Assembly: GCA_963663665.2 (NCBI GenBank) | Contig: CAXXKP010000001.1 | Location: forward strand, 124,001-188,000 | Direction: 5' to 3' | DNA: 64,000 bases | DNA from: SABI01 sp963663665 | GTDB taxonomy: Bacteria; Spirochaetota; Spirochaetia; Sphaerochaetales; Sphaerochaetaceae | In this document: positions 8,571-16,313 of the stretch, piece after piece | Layout of the letters: each line of letters opens with the position of its first letter | Numbering within the stretch: position 1 is the first letter of the stretch | Made by a program: the position numbers and the translations under genes | The notes under the pieces: generated by a model | What the model saw: the letters and a program-made list of their open reading frames with translations, nothing else | The model's database searches: none | What the model was told of the DNA's origin: nothing

Positions 8571-9449
8571 TTAGGGGATTTTATAGCATGGCTCTGTTTC
8601 ACTCACAAAAGCCTCTAATAGGCCATCCTTTTGTAAAGTTTCAAGAGCTGCGAGTATCCTGTCATCTTCAAAAGGAACTTTCTCCAACAAAGTTGACTCT
8701 TTTTGTTGACCTTCTTGAGTTATGATAAAAAGAAGGGTTGATCTAATTTGTCTGTTTGAGTTCTCGAAAGGAGATTGTTTCGCATAATGGAGAGATCTTC
8801 TATTTGGATTAATTCCGCTCTTTTTTAAAAAAACTCCATAATCCATAAGTGCATAATACCAGTCGCGGGCATTCTCTTGATTAGCTATGAGCAATTGAAG
8901 AATTTCTTTAATCTGTCTATCATGCACACTCTCTTGCCCTGAAAAAAAGTGATGAATAATAACTCTTCGTATATTAGTCTCTAAATAGACCGACTTTTCT
9001 CCGTATGCGAAAGAAAGAATTGCTGCAGCTGTAGAAGGACCTATCATAGGGAAAGAGCGTAATAGCGATTCATCATGAGGGAGTGAATAATTATATTGCT
9101 TACTTGTAATCCCAATCGTATGGAGTGCCTTTGCCCTTCGGTTATACCCTAACCCTTTCCATGCGTATAGGACATCGGTAAGGGATGCTTGAGAAAGGTC
9201 ATAAAGAGTTGGCCACTGCTCTAAAAACAGGTTGTATTTTGGAACAACTCTCTCTGTTTGAGTTTGTTGAAGCATGAGCTCTGATAAAAGTATATGGTAT
9301 GGATCTCTTGTTTCTCTCCATACGAAATCTCTTTTATGAAGAGCATACCAATCCCAGATAAAATCACAAAAAGATAAGATAAATGAGAATTTTTCATTAT
9401 TCTCTAATAAATCGTAGTCAATACAAGGAAATAGTTGCTGATCTATCAT
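8571..9449 (-). CDS. MutY-like HhH-GPD adenine glycosylase lacking the Fe-S cluster
   Basis: 292 residues. The N-terminal HhH-GPD domain carries SELMLQQTQT (Glu57, the MutY catalytic glutamate block), the helix-hairpin-helix FPMIGPSTAAAI (residues 133-144) and LETNIRRV. MutY and Nth have Asp at the position of Glu157 here (LDxNVxRV), so the second catalytic acid is conservatively changed. The four cysteines that hold the 4Fe-4S cluster after the glycosylase domain are absent. There is no C-terminal NUDIX-like domain; instead a short winged-helix-like tail (235-292). Probably removes adenine opposite 8-oxoguanine, but it belongs to a divergent clade. It overlaps the upstream AI-2E gene by ATGA. 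Confidence 0.8.
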   Translation of the reverse strand: MIDQQLFPCIDYDLLENNEKFSFILSFCDFIWDWYALHKRDFVWRETRDPYHILLSELMLQQTQTERVVPKYNLFLEQWPTLYDLSQASLTDVLYAWKGLGYNRRAKALHTIGITSKQYNYSLPHDESLLRSFPMIGPSTAAAILSFAYGEKSVYLETNIRRVIIHHFFSGQESVHDRQIKEILQLLIANQENARDWYYALMDYGVFLKKSGINPNRRSLHYAKQSPFENSNRQIRSTLLFIITQEGQQKESTLLEKVPFEDDRILAALETLQKDGLLEAFVSETEPCYKIP

Positions 9450-10618
9450 GTGGAAGAATCACTTTCAACTACTTCACTATGCTGCTTTTGCCTTGCCTCT
9501 TTTCGTTTTTCTCTTTCTTCCTGCCGTCTAGCTTTCTCTTTATTCCTTTTCTGTTCTTGAGCAAGGACTTTGCGATAACTCTTACCACTTCCAACGAGAA
9601 CTGCTAATGGTTTAAGAGATTTCACATTAGCAAATACAATCTGAAGAATACTCATAATAGGAACAGCTAAGAACATCCCAGCAACACCCCATATAAATCC
9701 CCAGAGAGTGAGGGATGTAAGGATAATAAATGGTGATAAATTGAGTTGAATCCCCTGTATACGAGGATCTAAAATATTTCCCAAAACCATTTGTATTGAG
9801 ACCATAAGAATTGCTACATAAAGAATATTCGCCCAATTAGGAAAGAACTGTAATAAAGCCATCAACATTGTCATAAGTGTAATAATTATAGATCCTATAC
9901 TAGGGATGAAGTTAAATATGAAGGCAAGAACACCCCAAATAAGAGCGAAGTCTAGCCCTGTCGCTAGACAAGAAAGGTAGAAAAGAACTCCTGTCCCAAG
10001 ACTTATTACAGCTTTGAGCAGTAAATAACGTGAAATTTGCCTATTTACTCGCTCAAACATCACGGCTATCTTCATTCCTTTCCCATTAGGAATAGCAACT
10101 TTTAATTTTGGAATGAGAGACTGCCTCTCTAGCAAAAGGAACAGAACAAAAATATAAATGAGTGCTGCACGGGAAACAATCGAAATAGCTCTTCCTGAAA
10201 CGCTTGATAAAGAGGAAAGAATAATTCCAGCCCAATCAAAATTTAAAATAGAAAGAAAAGATGTCCCAGAATCTAAATTAAGTTTTTCTGATAACCATAC
10301 ATCAATAACAGAGAACCTTCTGATGTACATTGGCAGACGCTGAATAAGACGGTCTACAGAAAAAAAGAAAAACCATGCAGCAATTGAGAATCCGATGAGT
10401 AGGAGAACCATAACAATGAGTACTCCTAGGAACCGAGGAATCTTCATTTTTTCCATCCTATTCAACATTGGATTAAATAAGAGAAAAATAAAAAAAGATA
10501 TCACCAGAGGTAACATTACAGACTCTGCTAGCTTTAATACAGTGAGAACAAGGATTACTGCAATGATATAGAGTATTGTCTTCTTATCATCTTTTACGAT
10601 TTGTGGTTTTTCTACCAT
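9446..10618 (-). CDS. AI-2E family membrane transporter
   Basis: 390 residues from the ATG at 10618; the frame continues 23 codons upstream to an ATG at 10687 that would overlap the divergent trmJ gene. The shorter start gives the expected N-terminus before the first membrane segments. About eight transmembrane segments follow, with the family block IWGVLAFIFNFIPSIGSI and GNILDPRIQG. The tail is a highly charged Lys/Arg/Glu cytoplasmic stretch. The family includes the AI-2 exporter TqsA and Na+/H+ antiporter members, so the cargo cannot be named. The stop overlaps the mutY-like start, so they are one transcript. Confidence 0.85.
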   Translation of the reverse strand: MVEKPQIVKDDKKTILYIIAVILVLTVLKLAESVMLPLVISFFIFLLFNPMLNRMEKMKIPRFLGVLIVMVLLLIGFSIAAWFFFFSVDRLIQRLPMYIRRFSVIDVWLSEKLNLDSGTSFLSILNFDWAGIILSSLSSVSGRAISIVSRAALIYIFVLFLLLERQSLIPKLKVAIPNGKGMKIAVMFERVNRQISRYLLLKAVISLGTGVLFYLSCLATGLDFALIWGVLAFIFNFIPSIGSIIITLMTMLMALLQFFPNWANILYVAILMVSIQMVLGNILDPRIQGIQLNLSPFIILTSLTLWGFIWGVAGMFLAVPIMSILQIVFANVKSLKPLAVLVGSGKSYRKVLAQEQKRNKEKARRQEEREKRKEARQKQHSEVVESDSST

Positions 10619-10673
10619 TCCCTTACTATATGACAGCTTGGAAAACAAGGCAATATCTGTTATCAAGATAAAT

Positions 10674-11399
10674 ATGGAACATATCAATCAGTTAGATAGA
10701 ATAGAGATCATTTTAGTGGAGCCTCAGGATGGAGCAAACATTGGCGCTTCATGTAGAGCAATGCAGACGATGGGAATATCAAACATCACCATAATCGGCA
10801 ATAAGGTATACGATGAAGATCGAATAAAAACCCTCGCTGTTCATGCATTGCCAATCTGGGAACATCATAAAAGATTTGATACCCTAGAAGAGGCGATACA
10901 GGATAGTGTCCTTGTCGTTGGAGCCTCTAGAAGAAGAGGAAAAAAACGAAAGTATTTTGCACTTCTTCCTGAGCAACTTGCTCAAAGGATTAGTAACACA
11001 GGAAATGGAAAGGTCTCAATTGTATTCGGTCGAGAAGCAGATGGACTACGGGAAAATGAATTAAATCTTTGCCATATGGGCGTGAATATTCCAAGTGTTG
11101 ACTCCTCAATAGGATCTCTAAATCTATCTCAAGCTGTTCAAGTCATAACCTACTCGTTGTATCGAAATATTCACAACTTAACAGGATTTGAACAAATCAA
11201 ACAAGAACGAATAGTCGAAGTAAGCACAACCATGAGTAATACTCTCGAATCAATTGGATACTATAAAAATGAAAAGGAAGATATTAAAAGATTCTTTACA
11301 GACATCATTGCACGGGCTACATTAAGTGAGAGTGAAGCAGCAAAGATTGAAAAAATGTTTAGGAAAATAGAGAAGATTAAAATTTATAAAGATGTATAG
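10674..11399 (+). CDS. trmJ: tRNA (cytidine/uridine-2'-O-)-methyltransferase TrmJ-like (SPOUT)
   Basis: 241 residues from the ATG at 10674; an in-frame TTG at 10638 would add 12 residues. SPOUT-fold signatures are VEPQDGANIGASCRAMQTMG at the N-terminus, IVFGREADGL in the middle and SLNLSQAVQVITYSLYR at the knot. This is the TrmH-family group 1 pattern of TrmJ/LasT, which methylates the ribose at tRNA position 32. The C-terminal extension of about 70 residues is helical, as in TrmJ. It diverges from the AI-2E gene across only about 55 bp, and neither gene has a strong Shine-Dalgarno sequence. Confidence 0.88.
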   Translation: MEHINQLDRIEIILVEPQDGANIGASCRAMQTMGISNITIIGNKVYDEDRIKTLAVHALPIWEHHKRFDTLEEAIQDSVLVVGASRRRGKKRKYFALLPEQLAQRISNTGNGKVSIVFGREADGLRENELNLCHMGVNIPSVDSSIGSLNLSQAVQVITYSLYRNIHNLTGFEQIKQERIVEVSTTMSNTLESIGYYKNEKEDIKRFFTDIIARATLSESEAAKIEKMFRKIEKIKIYKDV

Positions 11400-11422
11400 T
11401 AACTAAAAGGAGAGAGATTATT

Positions 11423-12232
11423 ATGAAGGAACATTTTTTAAACCCTATTCCGCGTGCTGTTGCACACCGAGGAGATTCTCACTCTTTTCCAGAAAACACC
11501 TTACAAGCATTTCTTTCTGCCTCAAAGATGGGCATTGATGTCATTGAAACCGATGTTCACCTTACAAAAGACGGTCACGTTGTCATTTGGCATGACAATT
11601 CGTTAGAGCGAAATACGAACGGTACAGGTCTCGTAGAGAATTTCACATTAGCGGAATTGAAAACTCTAGATGCTGGATATACTTTCACCCTAGATGGAGG
11701 AGTAACTTTCCCCTTTAGGGGTAAGGGTATAGAGATGTTTACCTTAGATGAAGCTTTAGAAGCATGCAAGAATCAGCGATTTAATGTAGATCTTAAAAGC
11801 AAGGATCCAAACATTGTGAAGGCATTTATTGAGGTCATTGAAAAACACAATGCTCAACAGAGGGTACTATGTGCATCATTTCATATCAATCATCTAAAAA
11901 CTATGAGAGAAAAGTACCCTTCTATTCTAACGAGTATCACAACAATCGAAGTTCTAAAGCTTCTGATGTTGCAGAAACTTCACCTACTCCCAAAAGTTCT
12001 CGATATAAACAGAACCATTGTATTCCAAGTGCCTACACAGCAATGGGGTATAAAAGTTATAACCCCATCTTTTATCGAAGATTTTCATAAGAGAGGGGCT
12101 ATCATCATGGTGTGGACAATCAATGATGAACAAGAGATGCATAGACTCTATGATATGGGCGTTGATACCATCATGAGTGATAATGCGACTCTTGTTCTAA
12201 AAGTAGCACAAGAAAGAGGCTTAAGAAAGTAA
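11423..12232 (+). CDS. Glycerophosphodiester phosphodiesterase
   Basis: 269 residues. The GDPD signature AHRGDSHSFPENTLQAF at the N-terminus holds the catalytic His and metal ligands. VIETDVHLTKDGHVVIWHD supplies the Glu/Asp metal ligands and second His, and the C-terminal VWTINDEQEMHRLYDMGVDTIMSD completes the TIM-barrel pattern. It releases sn-glycerol-3-phosphate from glycerophosphodiesters. No signal peptide, so cytoplasmic (UgpQ-like). AAGGAGAGAG precedes the start, 24 nt after trmJ. Its 3' end overlaps that of nagB by 12 bp in a convergent arrangement. Confidence 0.92.
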   Translation: MKEHFLNPIPRAVAHRGDSHSFPENTLQAFLSASKMGIDVIETDVHLTKDGHVVIWHDNSLERNTNGTGLVENFTLAELKTLDAGYTFTLDGGVTFPFRGKGIEMFTLDEALEACKNQRFNVDLKSKDPNIVKAFIEVIEKHNAQQRVLCASFHINHLKTMREKYPSILTSITTIEVLKLLMLQKLHLLPKVLDINRTIVFQVPTQQWGIKVITPSFIEDFHKRGAIIMVWTINDEQEMHRLYDMGVDTIMSDNATLVLKVAQERGLRK

Positions 12233-13018
12233 CTGTTCTTTTTCAATCTCTTTAAAGTATTTGTAAGTACCAACCTTCAACTCAACAGTAGAGTCCTCAT
12301 CACATACAATTATCGCTTTTGGATGAGTTTGCAGAGCACTGCAGGTATAGGAATGAGTGACAGGACCTTCTATAGTTGCCCATAGGGCTCTTCCTTTAGC
12401 ATACCCATTGATCAGAAGAATTACTTCTTTAGAATCGGTAATGGTTTTTACCCCAACAGTGACTGCGAGAGATGGGACTTTAGAAACATCATTATCAAAG
12501 AAACGGGAATTAGCAACTTTTGTATCATGAGTGAGGCTTTTAATTCTCGTTACAGAGGAGAGTGAGGAGAATGGTTCATTAAAAGCAATGTGCCCATCAA
12601 TTCCAACTCCACCTAAGAATAAATCTATTCCTCCAAAAGAGGCTATCTTCTTTTCATAATCTTCACACATTTTCTCAATATCTGAAGCATTTCCATTGGG
12701 AATATTTACATTTTCTTTAGGAATATCTACATGTGAGAACAGATGATCCCACATAAAGGCATGATAACTTTGAGGATGATCTTCACTGAGACCAATATAT
12801 TCATCCATGTTAAAAGTTACAACGTTTTTGAAACTTACTTCCCCTGCTTTATGGAGTTTAATAAGTTCTTTATATGTTCCTAGAGGAGACGAACCTGTAG
12901 GAAGCCCAAGGATAAACTCCTTTTTCCCTTTTGCGACACTTTGGTTGATTGCATCAGCGATATATTTTGCTGTCCATTGTGACATTTTCTTATAATCATC
13001 TTGAATTATTACTCTCAT
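12221..13018 (-). CDS. nagB: Glucosamine-6-phosphate deaminase NagB
   Basis: 265 residues. Hallmarks are LGLPTGSSPLGTYKEL, TFNMDEYIGL (catalytic Asp), HSYHAFMWDHLF-type block and GGVGIDGHIAFNEP with the catalytic His. The enzyme converts glucosamine-6-phosphate to fructose-6-phosphate and ammonia, feeding amino sugars into glycolysis. GGGAGGA precedes the ATG. The gene is monocistronic as far as can be seen, with no nagA nearby; it is followed by the convergent GDPD gene. Confidence 0.95.
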   Translation of the reverse strand: MRVIIQDDYKKMSQWTAKYIADAINQSVAKGKKEFILGLPTGSSPLGTYKELIKLHKAGEVSFKNVVTFNMDEYIGLSEDHPQSYHAFMWDHLFSHVDIPKENVNIPNGNASDIEKMCEDYEKKIASFGGIDLFLGGVGIDGHIAFNEPFSSLSSVTRIKSLTHDTKVANSRFFDNDVSKVPSLAVTVGVKTITDSKEVILLINGYAKGRALWATIEGPVTHSYTCSALQTHPKAIIVCDEDSTVELKVGTYKYFKEIEKEQLLS

Positions 13019-13146
13019 GAGGTTCCTCCCAAAAATAGTAGCTTATTGATTTTAGTTAATCATAATGAGAAGTATCATTCAAGGTATTGAATAAATAAAC
13101 CCAGATTCAATTTGGTACCCATAAATTGTGATAATCATATGGTTTA

Positions 13147-13296
13147 CTATAAATAATTCAGCAATTTCTTATGAAGATACTCCAAAGCAAGATGAATGAA
13201 CTTCTCATCACATTCACTCGAAAAAAGGGAGATCCTCGCTGTTATAGCATTTGTTCTCTTTTAAGCAATTATAGAATCCAATGCGTTCGTCCTCAT
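13147..13296 (-). pseudogene. Possible small gene remnant with an in-frame stop
   Basis: Between nagB and the C_GCAxxG gene (13019-13420) there is no intact gene. On the minus strand an ATG at 13296 has AGAGGGG about 6 nt upstream and opens a frame of 49 sense-like codons ending at 13147, interrupted by TAA after 11 codons. The part after the stop reads as a plausible amphipathic helical tail (LALEYLHKKLLNYL). No family is recognised. It may be a decayed gene or chance. Confidence 0.2.
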
Positions 13297-13420
13297 CAAA
13301 TTCCCCTCTCATGGTATTGATGTGGTCAAGGAAAAACACAAATAATAATCTCCTTGTTTCACATAGATACCACCTACAAAAATCTCTATTTACCTCTAGA
13401 CGCTACATAGTACCTGCTAT

Positions 13421-13858
13421 ATGCTTTCCATTATGGATGCAACAAGTTTTATTCAGCAACAAGTACACAATTTATATTGGGAAAAAAACGAAAACTGTGC
13501 TCGTACCTCATTGTTAATTCTAGCTCAACTCTTTGATACCCACATCGAGGGGCAAACTTATCAAAGTGCAGTTGGGTTGCATGGATGTGGAGGGCATCGC
13601 GACCAATGCGGATTGGTTGAAGGGTCTGTGATGTTTTTAGGAATCTATTTTTCCAATAAGAGATGGCACGAAGGTGATGTCGTTAATCTTATTTTTGATT
13701 TCGCACAAAATTTTACCGAGAAATTCGGCTCTGTAAGTTGCTATGATTTACGTCCCGGTGGGTTTCACATCTCTGACCCTCCACATAGATGTGAAAAATT
13801 AACCTGTGATGCAATTTCTTTCACCTATCAATTTATACGCTCTGCAACGTGCTCTTGA
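13421..13858 (+). CDS. C_GCAxxG_C_C family putative redox protein
   Basis: 145 residues from ATG 13421 (141 from ATG 13433; neither has a clear ribosome binding site). The pattern CARTSLLIL, then GLHGCGGHRDQCGLVEGSVMFLG, then CYDLRPGG and a C-terminal CEKLTCD matches the C_GCAxxG_C_C family, whose spaced cysteines suggest a metal or redox site. The central GCGGHRDQCG replaces the usual GCAGG-like motif with a close variant. Members often sit near redox enzymes in anaerobes; function is unknown. Stands alone between nagB and mnmA. Confidence 0.7.
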   Translation: MLSIMDATSFIQQQVHNLYWEKNENCARTSLLILAQLFDTHIEGQTYQSAVGLHGCGGHRDQCGLVEGSVMFLGIYFSNKRWHEGDVVNLIFDFAQNFTEKFGSVSCYDLRPGGFHISDPPHRCEKLTCDAISFTYQFIRSATCS

Positions 13859-13963
13859 TTCTCATTCTATGTAATGAATAGAAATTCGTTTCATCTTATT
13901 GAATAGAAGCAGTATAATACTCACTGCTAGCTACAATCTGGAAGGGAATGATTGTACAGTATA

Positions 13964-15028
13964 TCAATCAATAATTGCTCCACCAATAAGAACCTTCTCT
14001 TCATTATAAAAAACAACTGACTGACCTGTGGTGATGGCTTGTTGTTTTTCAATGAACTTTACGAGGATTCTTCCATCTTCCATCATACTTACAATTGCAG
14101 GAGAACCTTTAGAGGTAGATCTAATTTTTGCACTTACATGCATTGGTTCCGTCAACTTCTCAATTGCCATCCATGATGGAGAGTGGGCTATAAGAGAATG
14201 AGAATAAGTCTCTTCCTCAAAACCTACGGTGACGGTATTTGTTGCTGCGTTAAGCGAAAGAACATACAAAGGCCTCTGTGCTGAAAGTCCAAGACCCTTA
14301 CGTTGACCTATCGTATAATTCCAGTATCCTTTATGTTGTCCAAGTTTAGTTCCCTGTGTGTTGAGGATATCTCCAGTTAAAGGCTCCCAATCTATGAGGT
14401 CTACATAAGCTCCACTATAAAAGTCTTGGCTTTCTTTCTTTTCTGAGCCAAAAAAACCATGTCTTTCTCCAATTTCTCGGCTCTGAGCTTTCGTCATTTC
14501 TCCTAAAGGAAAGATGACTTTTGAAAGCTGCTCCTGAGTAAGACGATATAAAAAATAGCTTTGATCCTTTTTCTCATCATCGGCCGCAGAAAGTGCATAT
14601 CGGTTATTTATTTGAATAACCTTAACATAATGGCCTGTTGCATAGGCATCAAATTCAATGTGTTGTCTCGTTGCTTCTTCCAATAGAGCACCAAACTTAA
14701 TAAAAGAGTTACACCATACACAAGGATTTGGAGTTCTCCCTTCTTTATATTCGTTAGTAAAATTATCTAATACATTTTTCTCATATTGAACTGAACAATC
14801 TAAAACATGTAAAGGGATTTCTAATTTCTCACATACCGCTTTAGCTTCTTTGATAGTGTTAATTTCACTTGGACCAAAACAGGCAGTTCCACTCATATGG
14901 GTAGAGATTGGGTTGTTCGCATTGTAGAGGGACATAGTAGCTCCAATAACTTCATGTCCAGCTTCCTTCAGTAATAATGCAGCAGCAGAAGAATCAATTC
15001 CTCCACTCATACCTACTAGTATTTTCAT
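13964..15028 (-). CDS. mnmA: tRNA 2-thiouridine(34) synthase MnmA
   Basis: 354 residues. The PP-loop GMSGGIDSSAAALLL is at residues 6-20. The catalytic cysteine pair is NPCVWCNSFIKFG (first Cys) and, further on, the FYSGAY block where the second Cys is normally found; here no Cys is visible in ESQDFYSGAYVD, although classical MnmA has ICF at a nearby position. YATGHYVKV, DQSYFLYRL and the C-terminal PLYVLSLN/beta-barrel fit MnmA. It thiolates U34 of Lys, Glu and Gln tRNAs. It lies downstream of tRNA-Asp on the same strand but a terminator separates them. Confidence 0.85.
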   Translation of the reverse strand: MKILVGMSGGIDSSAAALLLKEAGHEVIGATMSLYNANNPISTHMSGTACFGPSEINTIKEAKAVCEKLEIPLHVLDCSVQYEKNVLDNFTNEYKEGRTPNPCVWCNSFIKFGALLEEATRQHIEFDAYATGHYVKVIQINNRYALSAADDEKKDQSYFLYRLTQEQLSKVIFPLGEMTKAQSREIGERHGFFGSEKKESQDFYSGAYVDLIDWEPLTGDILNTQGTKLGQHKGYWNYTIGQRKGLGLSAQRPLYVLSLNAATNTVTVGFEEETYSHSLIAHSPSWMAIEKLTEPMHVSAKIRSTSKGSPAIVSMMEDGRILVKFIEKQQAITTGQSVVFYNEEKVLIGGAIID

Positions 15029-15052
15029 ATCATCCTTCTTATCCGAAAAAGT

Positions 15053-15088
15053 AAAAAAAAACTACCCCAGGGATTACCCCAGAGCAGT
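15053..15088 (-). terminator. Rho-independent terminator of tRNA-Asp
   Basis: On the minus strand a 12-bp stem (several G-U pairs) with loop TAAT is followed directly by about nine T residues. It lies 6 nt past the tRNA 3' end and before mnmA. Confidence 0.8.
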
Positions 15089-15093
15089 TTAGG

Positions 15094-15167
15094 CGAGAGT
15101 GACGGGACTCGAACCCGCGATCTACGGCGTGACAGGCCGTCGCGATAACCAGCTTCGCTACACCCTC
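15094..15167 (-). tRNA. tRNA-Asp (GTC)
   Basis: A full cloverleaf on the minus strand: acceptor GAGGGTG pairs with CACTCTC, T8 A9 present, anticodon stem ACGGC/GCCGT around the loop CTGTCAC (anticodon GTC), T-loop TTCGAGT, discriminator G73. CCA is not fully encoded (CCT follows). Confidence 0.95.
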
Positions 15168-15326
15168 GTGAGTAGCATGGAGAAACTACACTGTAAGAGG
15201 ATTTTTGTCAATACCCCCTCTAGTATTTTTTTATTCCCCCCTCTTTCATAGGTAATATCTTCATAAGAATTCGTTTACTTTATTTTTCAATTAAGTTCAT
15301 CTATAAAAGGGAAGAGAGGTTCTTCA

Positions 15327-15356
15327 TTGCTAAATCTTATCACAATTTGCTATACT
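15327..15356 (+). promoter_or_regulatory. Likely sigma-70 promoter for the PAP2 gene
   Basis: TTGCTA at 15327-15332 and TATACT at 15351-15356, spacer 18. The start codon lies about 30 nt after the predicted transcription start. Confidence 0.5.
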
Positions 15357-15391
15357 TATTTAAAATATGATTACACAAAGAAGGAATGTTT

Positions 15392-16279
15392 ATGCAAATA
15401 CAAATCATGGAATTTTTCCAATCGATCTCATCTCCTTTTCTAGACTCTCTCATGCAACTATTTACAATGCTTGGAGAAGAGACAATCTTTATCCTTATTG
15501 TTGCCTACATAGTGTGGAATTATTCGAAAAGGAAAGGATTTGCGATATTTAGTTCTCTCGCATTTGTCGATGTTACCATGGGTGTGATTAAAGCAGTTAT
15601 AAAAGCCCCTCGTCCTTTTCAGGTAATTGATAAAATCAAAGGTAAACGTCTTCAAACAGCTACCGGGTACTCTTTCCCTTCAGGACATACAACGGGTGCT
15701 GCATCCTTTTATTACTCAATTTCATATACATTTAATAAGAGAATTGTTTCTATTGTTAGTGCTCTTGTTATTGCCTTAGTCGCCATTTCCAGAATTTATT
15801 TAGGCGTTCACTGGCCGCTTGATATTTTTGCAGGGCTTGCCTTAGGGATTGGTGGAACAGCTCTCTTATACCCTTTTTTTTATAAACTCTATGACAATAA
15901 GTCAAAACTTATCTTGTTTACGATGATTGTTGGTATTCTCAGTGCCATAGTTGCCCTCATTCTAGCATTCACCATAGAAGGAGGTATAAGTGATCCTGTT
16001 GGATATACAGATGTCATGAAGTTAGTCAGTCTTCTTGGAGGTGGGTATATAGGATTTTCTTTAGCTGAAAAGTTTGTTGATTATAAAACTGAGGGGAAAA
16101 TTGGAAAGAAGCTTAGTCGCTTCGTTATTGGAATCGTGATCCTCATTGCAATTCAAGGTTCGAAAGTATTCCTTCCAGAACATTTGGCTTTCAGTTTCCT
16201 TCGGTATACTACAGTCGGACTCTGGGTAACCTATTTATTTCCTCTTATAGGGGTAAAATTAAGATTATTTTCTCTCTAA
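15392..16279 (+). CDS. PAP2-family membrane phosphatase
   Basis: 295 residues from ATG 15392, preferred over ATG 15386 because AAGGA lies 6 nt upstream of the former and directly abuts the latter. The three PAP2 motifs are present: KAPRPF, PSGHTTGAA and SRIYLGVHWPLDIFAG. Several transmembrane helices surround them, and a further hydrophobic C-terminal half follows. The enzyme class dephosphorylates lipid phosphates such as undecaprenyl diphosphate or phosphatidic acid with the active site outside the cytoplasm. The exact substrate is unknown. Followed by a strong terminator shared with topA. Confidence 0.88.
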   Translation: MQIQIMEFFQSISSPFLDSLMQLFTMLGEETIFILIVAYIVWNYSKRKGFAIFSSLAFVDVTMGVIKAVIKAPRPFQVIDKIKGKRLQTATGYSFPSGHTTGAASFYYSISYTFNKRIVSIVSALVIALVAISRIYLGVHWPLDIFAGLALGIGGTALLYPFFYKLYDNKSKLILFTMIVGILSAIVALILAFTIEGGISDPVGYTDVMKLVSLLGGGYIGFSLAEKFVDYKTEGKIGKKLSRFVIGIVILIAIQGSKVFLPEHLAFSFLRYTTVGLWVTYLFPLIGVKLRLFSL

Positions 16280-16285
16280 TTGCGT

Positions 16286-16313
16286 AAGAGAGGGGAAAAC
16301 CCTCTCTTCTTAT
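16286..16313 (+). terminator. Terminator after the PAP2 gene
   Basis: AAGAGAGGG and CCCTCTCTT flank a 5-base loop, giving a 9-bp perfect stem followed by TCTTATTT. It overlaps the last codons of convergent topA and may serve both directions. Confidence 0.75.
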
